DNA of 39,316 nt from JAKAQB01 sp027320105. GTDB lineage: Bacteria > Actinomycetota > Acidimicrobiia > Acidimicrobiales > Palsa-688. Under the pieces are notes generated by a model. That model did no database searches. It worked only from the letters and a program-made list of their open reading frames with translations, and was not told the origin of the DNA. The stretch lies in NCBI GenBank assembly GCA_027320105.1, contig DAHVMA010000095.1, forward strand, positions 1 through 39,316, read 5' to 3'. The position numbers were made by a program, and so were the translations under genes. Within the stretch, counting starts at the first letter, position 1. Each line of letters opens with the position of its first letter. Of the stretch, positions 21,753-29,412 are shown piece by piece.

Positions 21753-24116
21753 ATGCCAGGATCGCTGCTCGGCAACCGCGTCCCTCGCGTCGAGGATCCA
21801 CTGCTGCTCATTACGGGCGGCACCTACGTCGCCGACGTGGCGGTGCCGGGACTGCTCCACCTGGTGTTCGTCCGTTCCCCCTTCGCCCACGCCCGGCTCC
21901 TCTCCGTCGGCACGTCGGAGGCGGCTTCGCTTCCCGGTGTGGTCGCCGCCTTCACCGCCTCGGACCTCCCGCTGCCGGACGTGCACGGCTTCATGGTCCT
22001 CAACCCCGATGCCGGCCGTCCCCCGCTGGCGCGCGGCAAGGTGCGTTTCGTCGGTGACGCCGTCGCTGCCGTGGTCGCCGACACGGCAGCTCACGCCGTG
22101 GACGCCGCCGAAGCGGTCGTCGTCGACTACGACCCCCTGCCGGCGGTCGCCGACCCGGAAGCAGCGCTGGGGGAGGGTGCGCCCCGCCAGTTCGAGGAGA
22201 TACCCGGCAACCTGGCGGCCGGCGCCCGCGATCCCGGCGGTGACGACCCCCTCGCCGGAGCCGCCCGGGTGATCCGGGTGCGCGTCGGCAACCAGCGCAT
22301 CGCCGTCGTCCCGATGGAGCCCAACGCCATCACCGCCGTCCCCGACGGCGACGACCTGACCATCTGGGTCTCCACCCAGATGCCCCACGGTTTCCACGCC
22401 CAGCTGTGCAAGACGTTGAGCCTCGAGCCGGGCCGGGTCCGGGTGATCGCGCCGCACGTGGGTGGGGCGTTCGGGGCGAAGGTCGGCCTCGGCGCCGAGC
22501 ACGCCGTCGTCGTCGCCGCCGCCCGCCGGCTCGGGCGACCGGTCGCGTGGGCGGAGACCCGGTCGGAGAACCTCGTCGCCACCCCGCACGGGCGGGGCCA
22601 GATCGACTACGTCGAGATGGGTTTCGACGGCGACGGGCGGATCACGGGGTTGTCGTGCCGGGTGGTGTCGGACGCCGGGGCGTATGCCGGCTTCGGCGGC
22701 GCCCTGAGCCTCGGCCCGACCCGGACGATGGCCAGCGGCGTCTACCGGATCCCCAAGGTGCGTTTCGACGTCGCCGTGGCGCTCACCAACACCACGCCGA
22801 TGGGCGCGTTCCGGGGTGCCGGCCGGCCCGAGGCAGCCGAGTACCTCGAGCGGGTGATGGACGTCGCCGCCGCAGAGTTGGGCATCGACCCAGTGGAGCT
22901 GCGGCGGCGCAACCTCGTGCGGGCCGACCAGTTCCCGTTCACCACGCCCACCGGCACCACCTACGACTGCGGCGACTACGCCCACACCCTCGACCGGGCG
23001 GTGTGCCTCGCTGGCTACGACCAGCTGCGGGCCGAGCAGGCCCGCCGGCGCGCGGCGGGGGAGCGGTGGCTGCTCGGCATCGGCGTGGGCGTCTACGTCG
23101 AGATCACCGGGAGCGGGGGCACCGAGTACGGCGCCGTGGAGGTCGAAGCCGACGGCGGCGCCACCATCCGGGTCGGGACGTCCGGTCACGGGCAGGGCCA
23201 CGCCACCTCCTTCGCCATGATCGTCGCCGACCGCCTCGGCATCCCCCTCGAGCGGATGCGGTTCGTCCAGTCCGACACCGCCCTGGTCCCCCGGGGCGGA
23301 GGGACCGGAGGATCCCGCTCCCTCCAGCTGGGAGGCACAGCCGTGGCGGCCGCCGCCGACGGCGTCTTGCAGCGGGCCCGTGAGCTCGCCGCCGAAGCCC
23401 TCGAGGCGGACGTCGCCGACATCGTCGTCACCGACGATGGCCGCCTCGGCGTAGCCGGGGTCCCCGCCCCTGCCCTCGGGTGGCGCGAGTTGGCAGCGAG
23501 GGCTGCCGAGGAGGGCGCAGCCCTGGCGGCGGCGGTGGACGAGGGCCAGGCCGGGCCGACCTTCCCCTTCGGGGCACACGTCGCCGTCGTGGAGGTGGAC
23601 CGCGAGACCGGATACGTACGCCCATTGCGCCACGTCGCCGTCGATGACTGCGGGCGCATCCTGAACCCGCTCATCGTCGCCGGCCAGCAGCACGGCGGCA
23701 TCGCCCAAGGCATGTCCCAGGCACTCTGGGAGCAGTTCGTCTACGACCCCGACGGCAACCCGCTCACTGCCAACCTCGCCGACTACGCCATTCCGAGCGC
23801 TGCCGAGGTCCCGAGCCTGGAGGCGACCAACACCGAGACCCCCACCCCTCTCAACCCGCTCGGGGCCAAGGGGATCGGCGAGTCCGGCACGATCGGCTCG
23901 ACGCCGGCGGTCCACAACGCTGTCGTTGACGCCGTCTCCCATCTGGGCGTGCGCCACATCGACATGCCCTGCACACCTGAGCGGGTGTGGCGCGCCATCA
24001 CCGCGGCGGAGGCCGGAGCCCCGGCTCTCACGTGGGTCGAGCCCCCGGAGGTCTTTCTCCGCCTCCCCGTGCGCGGCCAGCAACCCGAGCCCGAGGCGGC
24101 CCAGGCCGACATCTGA
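21753..24116 (+). CDS. Molybdenum hydroxylase large subunit (CoxL / xanthine dehydrogenase family)
   Basis: A 787-residue molybdopterin-binding subunit. It begins NRVPRVEDPLLLITGGTYVADV, typical of CoxL-like proteins, and has VGGAFGAKVG (cofactor loop), MGAFRGAGRPEA at 350-361 and the active-site glutamate Glu710 in AKGIGESGTIGS. The loop GAFRGAGR resembles the AYRGAGR form (form II) and not the AYxCSFR loop of true carbon monoxide dehydrogenase, so CO oxidation is unlikely; aldehyde or N-heterocycle hydroxylation is more probable. The iron-sulfur and FAD subunits (CoxS, CoxM) normally next to it are missing from both sides. It therefore borrows subunits made elsewhere or is silent. The start fits a leaderless message. 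It is convergent with the MFS gene, with no spacer. Confidence 0.87.
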   Translation: MPGSLLGNRVPRVEDPLLLITGGTYVADVAVPGLLHLVFVRSPFAHARLLSVGTSEAASLPGVVAAFTASDLPLPDVHGFMVLNPDAGRPPLARGKVRFVGDAVAAVVADTAAHAVDAAEAVVVDYDPLPAVADPEAALGEGAPRQFEEIPGNLAAGARDPGGDDPLAGAARVIRVRVGNQRIAVVPMEPNAITAVPDGDDLTIWVSTQMPHGFHAQLCKTLSLEPGRVRVIAPHVGGAFGAKVGLGAEHAVVVAAARRLGRPVAWAETRSENLVATPHGRGQIDYVEMGFDGDGRITGLSCRVVSDAGAYAGFGGALSLGPTRTMASGVYRIPKVRFDVAVALTNTTPMGAFRGAGRPEAAEYLERVMDVAAAELGIDPVELRRRNLVRADQFPFTTPTGTTYDCGDYAHTLDRAVCLAGYDQLRAEQARRRAAGERWLLGIGVGVYVEITGSGGTEYGAVEVEADGGATIRVGTSGHGQGHATSFAMIVADRLGIPLERMRFVQSDTALVPRGGGTGGSRSLQLGGTAVAAAADGVLQRARELAAEALEADVADIVVTDDGRLGVAGVPAPALGWRELAARAAEEGAALAAAVDEGQAGPTFPFGAHVAVVEVDRETGYVRPLRHVAVDDCGRILNPLIVAGQQHGGIAQGMSQALWEQFVYDPDGNPLTANLADYAIPSAAEVPSLEATNTETPTPLNPLGAKGIGESGTIGSTPAVHNAVVDAVSHLGVRHIDMPCTPERVWRAITAAEAGAPALTWVEPPEVFLRLPVRGQQPEPEAAQADI

Positions 24117-25796
24117 TCAGCTCCTCGCCACGGCCGCCGTCGCCACGTCCCGTGGGTAGGTCCTGGTGGCGTACAGCAGGATGACACCGTTCGCCATCAG
24201 CGGCAGCAGCATCAACATGAACGTCCACTGCAGGCCGGCACGCCCTCCGCCCAGCAGCCCCGAGAACGCCCCGAACAGCACCGGTGCCAGCGACTGCGCC
24301 GACGTCCGCAGCAGCGTGCGGAGACCCTCCGCCCTGCCCCACAGCCGGGGCGGCACGATGTCGAGGCGGGCGGCGTCGATGGGCGCCTCCTGCACGGTCA
24401 GGCCGAACGCCGCCAGCGTCAGGTAGGGGATCGCCGTCACCGTGCTGCGGGTCAGCGTCGCCGGCAGGAACAGCAGCGTCGTCATCACCGCGCCGGCGCC
24501 GGCGACAACGACCCGCGCGTTCAGGAATCGCCGGCGAAGCAAGCCATCGCTCAGGGTCCCGCCGACGAGCACACCCGCCACCGCCCCGACACCGACGAGG
24601 AGGATGAGCAGGTTGGCGACCGCCGAGGGCACCCCGTACTGCTGGGAGGCGAACTCCGATCCGAAGGTCTCCAACCCCGCCAGGTAGAAGTACAGGCAGG
24701 CGCTGGCGACGATCAGGATCCGGTTGGACCGGATGGCAAGCAGGTACCGGGTTGCCGCCCATACGCCCATGCGGCCGGCGTCGACCCGGAGGACCTTGTC
24801 CGGATCCGCCTCGATGCCGCGCTGGCGGGCGACGCGCTGGGCGTCGGTCTCCTTGGGGGCGTCCTCCTCTCCGGGGCGGGCCTGGGCGGGCGGGGCGCCG
24901 GTGGCGGGCGGGGCGCCGGTGGCGGGCGGCGGGAGGGGGGGCAGGGGCGAGAACCCGGGTGCCGCGCCCCCCGCTCCTGGCGCTTCCCGGGCCTGCCTCG
25001 TCACCCACGCCTCGTAGCCGCCAGCGTCGAAGCCGACGGTGCGCACCGGAGCGGGCTGCCCCCACGATCGCGGCAGCACCTCGGTGCGGTCGTTGCCGGG
25101 CGTTGCCGTGTCCCGGGGCAGCGGAGCCAGACCGCCCCGGGCCGGTTCGGGCAGCGAGAACACGAAGCGCGCCAGCAGGAACGTCGGCAGCGCCAGGATC
25201 ACGAAGGCCGCCCGCCAGCTGAGCGCGGCGACGTCCCCGGTGACGGCGAACCCCACGCCGGCGCCGAGGAGCTCGCCGGTGAGGATGTAGCTGTAGATGC
25301 GGCCCCGCTCGGCGGAAGGGAAGTAGTCGCCGACCATCGACGCGACGATCGGGCCGGCGGAGGCGTTGACCACGCCCAGGAACAGCCGGGACCACAGCAA
25401 CTTGTCGAAGTTCGCGGCGGTGGCGGACCACAACATGGCGACGCCCCAGAGGCCGACGGTCACACCGAGTGTCCGCGTCCGCCGGATCCGGTCGGCCAGC
25501 ACGCCGAACGGCAGGCTCGCCACGGCGGCCACGAGCGAGCTACCTGTCACCAGCAGGCCGATGTCGGTGTTGGAGATGTGCAGCGCGTGGCGCAGCGGGG
25601 TGGCGGCGGCGCCGACGGTCGCGATATCCGCACTGCTCAGAGCGAGCACGCAGGCGAGGACGACGATGACCCGCGTCCGCTCCTTCCCGCCGAACGTCGA
25701 CTCCAAGTGGTGGCCGACCTTGCGTCGCGCCCGGCCCAACGCGGCCGCCGAGCGGTGAGCAGCCGGGATCGCTTGCTGTCCCGGCGTCGCGGTCAC
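24117..25796 (-). CDS. MFS transporter, Spinster-like, with long Pro-rich central loop
   Basis: A 559-residue transporter of 12 helices. The N-terminal half shows helix 1 VIVVLACVLALSSADIATVGAAA, motif A LPFGVLADRIRRTRTLG and SRLFLGVVNASAGPIVASMVGDYFP, matching the Spinster/ACS-like groups. The central cytoplasmic loop (about residues 225-345) is much longer than usual and contains a PPATGA repeat (two exact copies in DNA) and charged segments. A tail-like segment VDAGRMGVWAATRYLLAIRSNRILI then leads into the second half. The GTG at 25796 has GGAGG upstream. The substrate is unknown. It diverges from the FAD amine oxidase gene (95-base spacer), which may mark a transport and oxidation pair (inference). 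Confidence 0.82.
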   Translation of the reverse strand: MTATPGQQAIPAAHRSAAALGRARRKVGHHLESTFGGKERTRVIVVLACVLALSSADIATVGAAATPLRHALHISNTDIGLLVTGSSLVAAVASLPFGVLADRIRRTRTLGVTVGLWGVAMLWSATAANFDKLLWSRLFLGVVNASAGPIVASMVGDYFPSAERGRIYSYILTGELLGAGVGFAVTGDVAALSWRAAFVILALPTFLLARFVFSLPEPARGGLAPLPRDTATPGNDRTEVLPRSWGQPAPVRTVGFDAGGYEAWVTRQAREAPGAGGAAPGFSPLPPLPPPATGAPPATGAPPAQARPGEEDAPKETDAQRVARQRGIEADPDKVLRVDAGRMGVWAATRYLLAIRSNRILIVASACLYFYLAGLETFGSEFASQQYGVPSAVANLLILLVGVGAVAGVLVGGTLSDGLLRRRFLNARVVVAGAGAVMTTLLFLPATLTRSTVTAIPYLTLAAFGLTVQEAPIDAARLDIVPPRLWGRAEGLRTLLRTSAQSLAPVLFGAFSGLLGGGRAGLQWTFMLMLLPLMANGVILLYATRTYPRDVATAAVARS

Positions 25797-25879
25797 CCTG
25801 CAGCCTCCTGCGCGGTCTGGCCCCCGGCCGGGGGACGCGAGGATGACACTACGGCTGCGTGCGCCCCCGTTGTGCACGG

Positions 25880-25885
25880 CATGAT
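25880..25885 (+). promoter_or_regulatory. -10 box CATGAT of the FAD oxidase gene
   Basis: CATGAT lies 6 nt before the ATG at 25892; no ribosome site is present. Confidence 0.3.
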
Positions 25886-25891
25886 GGGCCG

Positions 25892-27319
25892 ATGAGCTCC
25901 GCCCGCAACCTGCTGGACACCGTGCGCCGGCGAGGCGGCGACGGCGGACGAGCGGCGTGGGCCCGCGCCGTGCCGGTCAGCTTCTGGCTCGACGACCCGT
26001 CCGCTCCAGCCGCCCTCGCCCCTCTGACCGCGCCGCTGCGGACGGAGCTCGCCGTCGTCGGGGGCGGCTTCAGCGGCCTGTGGACCGCCCTGCTCGCCAA
26101 GCATCGTGATCCCGGCGTCGACGTCGTGCTCCTCGAGGCCGAACGGGTCGCATGGGCGGCCACCGGCCGCAACGGCGGCTTCTGCGAGTCGACCCTCACC
26201 CACGGTGAGGCCAACGGCCGCCGCCGCTGGCCGGACGACTACGAGCAACTCGAGCGCCTCGGCTCCGAGAACCTGGACGCCATCGAGGCGTTCGTCACCG
26301 CTCGCGGCATCGACTGCGGCTGGGAGCGCAACGGCGTCCTCGCGGTCGCCACTGCGCCCTGGCAGGTCGAGGTGCTGCGGGGCGACGGAGCGGCCCCCGA
26401 GGGTTGGCTCGACGCCGACTCCGTCCGGGCCGAGGTGCACTCACCCACCTACCTGGCGGGCGTCTGGGATCGCCGGGGCGGAGCACTGGTCAACCCGGCC
26501 CGCCTCGCATGGGGACTCCGCCAGGCCTGCCTCGACGCCGGCGTGCGCATCTTCGAGGGCACGCCGGTCGATGGCCTCGAGCGGGCCGGCCGCAGCGGGG
26601 TGGCGCTGGCGACCGCCGGCGGGAGGGTGCTCGCCGACCGGGTGGCCCTCGGCACCAACGCCTTCCCCTCCCTCGTGCGCCGGGTGCGGCCACTCATCAT
26701 CCCCGTCTACGACCACGTCCTCGTCACCGAGCCGCTGAACGCCGAGCAGCGCAACGACGTCGGATGGGAGCACCGGCAGGGAGTAGCCGACGCCGGCAAC
26801 CAGTTCCACTACTACCGGCTCACTGCGGACGACCGCATCCTGTGGGGCGGCTACGACGCCGTCTACCACTTCGGACGCGCTGTGCGGCCGGAGTACGACC
26901 AGCGGCCGGCGACGTTCGGCCGGCTCGCCGAACACTTCTCCGACACGTTCCCGCAGCTCGCCGGCATCCGTTTCACACACCGCTGGGGCGGCGCCATCGA
27001 CACCTGCAGCCGGTTCTGCGCCTTCTACGGCCGGGCGCTGGGCGGCCGGGTCGCCTACGCCGCCGGCTTCACGGGCAACGGCGTGGGCTCGACGCGTTTC
27101 GGCGCCCAGGTCGTGCTCGATCTCCTCGCCGGTGCCCGCACCGAGCGGACCGAGCTGAGCATGGTCCGCACCAAGCCGGTCCCCTTCCCACCCGAACCGT
27201 TGGGCTGGGCCGTCATCGAGGCGACCCGGCGCTCACTCGCAGCCGCCGACCGCAACGGCGGCCGGCGCAACGCCTGGCTGCGGCTGCTCGACCGCATCGG
27301 GCTGGGCTTCGACTCCTAG
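25892..27319 (+). CDS. FAD-dependent amine oxidase, PuuB/gamma-glutamylputrescine oxidase-like
   Basis: A 475-residue DAO-superfamily flavoprotein. After the lead SFWLDDP, which is common in PuuB-like proteins, comes the FAD motif VVGGGFSGLW (Gly57, Gly59, Gly62) and the family segment WAATGRNGGFCE. The C-terminal part RFTHRWGGAIDTCSRFCAFYG and YAAGFTGNGVGSTRFGAQV form the second FAD contact. Family members oxidise gamma-glutamylated or free amines and related compounds; the substrate here is not certain. No glutamyl-putrescine synthetase lies nearby. The start is set by the ATG before SSARNLLDTV. It diverges from an MFS transporter gene and ends before the convergent zwf gene, with the 47-bp palindrome in between. 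Confidence 0.83.
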   Translation: MSSARNLLDTVRRRGGDGGRAAWARAVPVSFWLDDPSAPAALAPLTAPLRTELAVVGGGFSGLWTALLAKHRDPGVDVVLLEAERVAWAATGRNGGFCESTLTHGEANGRRRWPDDYEQLERLGSENLDAIEAFVTARGIDCGWERNGVLAVATAPWQVEVLRGDGAAPEGWLDADSVRAEVHSPTYLAGVWDRRGGALVNPARLAWGLRQACLDAGVRIFEGTPVDGLERAGRSGVALATAGGRVLADRVALGTNAFPSLVRRVRPLIIPVYDHVLVTEPLNAEQRNDVGWEHRQGVADAGNQFHYYRLTADDRILWGGYDAVYHFGRAVRPEYDQRPATFGRLAEHFSDTFPQLAGIRFTHRWGGAIDTCSRFCAFYGRALGGRVAYAAGFTGNGVGSTRFGAQVVLDLLAGARTERTELSMVRTKPVPFPPEPLGWAVIEATRRSLAAADRNGGRRNAWLRLLDRIGLGFDS

Positions 27320-27334
27320 AACCCTAGGACACCC

Positions 27335-27381
27335 AACTGTGAGTGGAAAAGACACACTGTGTGTCGAAAGCACTCACAGTT
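27335..27381. repeat. 47-bp nested palindrome, AT-richer than its surroundings
   Basis: Outer arms AACTGTGAGTG (27335-27345) and CACTCACAGTT (27371-27381) are perfect inverted copies. Inside, GACACAC (27351-27357) and GTGTGTC (27359-27365) are perfect inverted copies about a single T at 27358. The two 5-nt connectors (GAAAA, GAAAG) are not complementary. The whole is exactly symmetric about 27358. ACTGTG also recurs 20 bases apart (27336 and 27356), about two helix turns. It lies 16 bases after the stop of the FAD oxidase gene, between convergent genes. No T run follows, so a classic terminator is not shown; a protein-binding site or a REP/MITE-like relic is possible. Confidence 0.8.
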
Positions 27382-27506
27382 CTCGGGTGGTGCCTCCATT
27401 CGACCACGTAGCGCGCTTGGAAGGCTACTGCCCGCACCCAGCCCCCCCGGGGGGGGACCACCGGTCGGGGTCCGCGCCCATCCAGCCGCCTGCCAGCAGG
27501 CTCCCG

Positions 27507-27543
27507 CCGGCGAGGGACCGCCGGCAAGGGACCCCCTCGCCGG
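27507..27543 (-). terminator. Hairpin downstream of the zwf gene
   Basis: CCGGCGAGGG (27507-27516) pairs perfectly with CCCTCGCCGG (27534-27543): a 10-bp stem with a 17-nt loop, starting 9 bases after the zwf stop codon. There is no T tract. Such T-less hairpins are common 3' ends in actinobacteria. Confidence 0.4.
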
Positions 27544-27552
27544 CCCCGCCCC

Positions 27553-28965
27553 CTACCCGACCAGCCACCCTCCCGGCCCGGCGAGCTTCGCCGCCTCCGC
27601 CGGCCCCCATGATCCCACCGGGTAGACGGCGGGCTCGGGCTTGTCGACCAACAGCTCGCCGGCGACCTCCCACACATGCGCCAGCCCGTCGGGGCGGGTG
27701 AACAACGACCGGTCGCCGACCAGCACGTCGTGGATGAGCCGGGAGTACGCCGGCAGGGTGGGGGTGTGGAAGGCCTGGCCGAGCGGAAGGGTCGTCGTGG
27801 CCGAGCCGAGCTGGAGGGTGACGCCGGGGCGCTTGGCGACGAGGGTGAGGTCGATGGCCCCGTCGCCGGCGAGGTCGAACGCCAGGCAGTTCCCCAACGC
27901 CGCCTCCTCCCCGAGGGGCAGCCCCTTCTCCGGCGCACGGAACCGCACGGTCACCACCTGGCGGCTGGCGGCCATGGCCTTGCCGGTGCGCAGCAGGAAC
28001 GGCACCCCCGCCCAGCGGTCGTTGTCCACCCACAGGCGGGCGGCCACGAACGTCTCGGTCCGGGAGTCGGGGGCCACGCCCGGCACCGAGCGGTAGCCGT
28101 CGTACTGCCCGACCACCACGTCGTCCCAGGTGAGCTTGCGGAAGCAGCCGATCACCTCCTCCCGGGCGGTGGCCACGGACTCGGCGTTGAGGTCGTCGCA
28201 CGGCTCCATGGCGACCTCGCCGGCGAGCTGGAACAGGTGGGTGACGAGCATGTCGAGGATGGCCCCGGTGTGCTCGTAGAACTCGGCGCGGTTGGAGACG
28301 TCGAGGGTCTCGGGCACGTCGATCTGGACGCTGTCGATGTGCTGGCGGTCCCACGCCCGGGCGAACAGGCCGTTGGCGAAGCGCAGCACTTGGATGTTCT
28401 GCGCCGCCTCCTTGCCGAGGAAGTGGTCGATCCGGTAGATCTGCGACTCCTCGAACACGCTGTGGGCGGCGCGGTCGAGCTCCTGGAAGCTGGCCATCGA
28501 CGTCCCGAACGGCTTCTCGTACACGATCCGGGCGCCCTTGTTGAGCTCGTGCTCGCCGAGGCCCTCGGTGAGCGGGGCAAAGGCGGCGGGGGGGACGGCG
28601 AGGTAGTGGACGTACGCTGCGTCGCCGCCCAGCTCGTCCTCCGCCCGCCCGACGACGTCGAGCAGGCTGCCGGGGTCGGAGGCGTCGAAGCCGCTGCCGG
28701 CGAAGCGCAGCCGGGAGCGGAACTCGTCCCAGGGGCCGTCGGCGGGCTTGGGCCCGAACTGCTCGAGGCTGGTGCGGACCGTCTCCTGGAAGTCCTCGTG
28801 GGAGACGTCGCCCCGGCCGTTGCCGACGAGCCGCCAGTCCTCGGGGAGCAGGCCCTGCTGGGCCAGGCGGAACAGGGCGGGCAGCACGAGCCGGTGGCTG
28901 AGGTCACCGGTCGCCCCGAAGAGGACGATGACGGTCGGAGGGGCCACGAGGCGGCGATCGACCAC
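27553..28965 (-). CDS. zwf: Glucose-6-phosphate dehydrogenase
   Basis: A 470-residue enzyme that oxidises glucose 6-phosphate to 6-phosphogluconolactone with NAD(P)+, the entry to the pentose phosphate pathway. The N-terminal coenzyme fingerprint is GATGDLSHR (17-25). EKPFGTS is the conserved coenzyme/substrate loop, and YRIDHFLGKEAAQNIQVLRFAN holds the catalytic histidine and substrate lysine. Length is near that of the shorter actinobacterial enzymes. Two GTG starts exist; the one at 28965 has AAAGGAG at proper distance and is preferred over 28983. It is the last gene of a run with the HTH-citrate synthase, serine hydrolase and small membrane protein genes. A hairpin lies just past its stop. 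Confidence 0.92.
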   Translation of the reverse strand: MVDRRLVAPPTVIVLFGATGDLSHRLVLPALFRLAQQGLLPEDWRLVGNGRGDVSHEDFQETVRTSLEQFGPKPADGPWDEFRSRLRFAGSGFDASDPGSLLDVVGRAEDELGGDAAYVHYLAVPPAAFAPLTEGLGEHELNKGARIVYEKPFGTSMASFQELDRAAHSVFEESQIYRIDHFLGKEAAQNIQVLRFANGLFARAWDRQHIDSVQIDVPETLDVSNRAEFYEHTGAILDMLVTHLFQLAGEVAMEPCDDLNAESVATAREEVIGCFRKLTWDDVVVGQYDGYRSVPGVAPDSRTETFVAARLWVDNDRWAGVPFLLRTGKAMAASRQVVTVRFRAPEKGLPLGEEAALGNCLAFDLAGDGAIDLTLVAKRPGVTLQLGSATTTLPLGQAFHTPTLPAYSRLIHDVLVGDRSLFTRPDGLAHVWEVAGELLVDKPEPAVYPVGSWGPAEAAKLAGPGGWLVG

Positions 28966-29050
28966 GGTTGGCTCTCCTTTCACGGAGGTTCTCGGAGACG
29001 CCGAAAGAGCGGGCGGGCGAGGTGGCCCAGCCGGCGGTGCCCTCCGGCCC

Positions 29051-29398
29051 CTACCCGGAACGCTCCGGCCGGAAGCGGCCGGCGGGCGGCTCAACCGACC
29101 TGCGCCGGTCGGCGACGAGCCACGACGCCGCCCCTGCCACGCCGGCCACCGACAGGACGGAGGGCCAGGCGCCGATCCGCTTGGCGAGGGGATGGGATCC
29201 ACCCAGAGCAGCTGCGTAGACGCCGAGCAGCGCTGCGGCCGGTCCGAGGCCGGCCTGGCGCCACCACCGGCGGAAGCACCACGCCGCCGCCACAGCGGCG
29301 AGCGCTCCGCCGAGGGGGCGCTTCTTGGTGGTGCGGGCGACGAGCCAGCCGGTGACGAGCGAGCCGGCGGCGACAGGGGCGGTGGGGAGGCGGGCCAT
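29051..29398 (-). CDS. Small actinobacterial membrane protein
   Basis: A 115-residue hydrophobic protein with about three or four short helices: TAPVAAGSLVTGWLVA, then PLGGALAAVAAAWCFRRWW, GPAAALLGVYAAALGGSHPLA and WPSVLSVAGVAGAASWLVA. The start MARLPTAPVAAGSLV and the phrase RPLGGA recall a small membrane protein found in several actinobacteria, but no function is known to me. It starts 12 bases after the stop of the serine hydrolase gene and has a TAGGGT box 8 nt before its ATG, so it may have its own leaderless start in addition to read-through. It precedes zwf on the same strand. Confidence 0.65.
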   Translation of the reverse strand: MARLPTAPVAAGSLVTGWLVARTTKKRPLGGALAAVAAAWCFRRWWRQAGLGPAAALLGVYAAALGGSHPLAKRIGAWPSVLSVAGVAGAASWLVADRRRSVEPPAGRFRPERSG

Positions 29399-29406
29399 CG
29401 GGGCGC

Positions 29407-29412
29407 ACCCTA
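29407..29412 (-). promoter_or_regulatory. -10 box TAGGGT of the small membrane protein gene
   Basis: TAGGGT lies 8 nt before the ATG at 29398, and its TAG is at the same time the stop codon of the serine hydrolase gene. Confidence 0.35.

Noticed and set aside
21597..24083. An 828-residue minus frame opposite the CoxL-like gene
   Set aside because: It has the mirror composition of the real gene (Gly/His/Asp/Arg-rich) and no recognisable domain.
21753..24116. Aerobic carbon monoxide dehydrogenase (CoxL form I)
   Set aside because: The AYxCSFR loop is absent, and the small and medium subunit genes are missing.
27335..27381. Ordinary rho-independent terminator
   Set aside because: No T run on either strand follows the stem, the stem is broken by 5x5 unpaired bases and it is AT-richer than typical terminators here. 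A terminator role is still possible but not shown.
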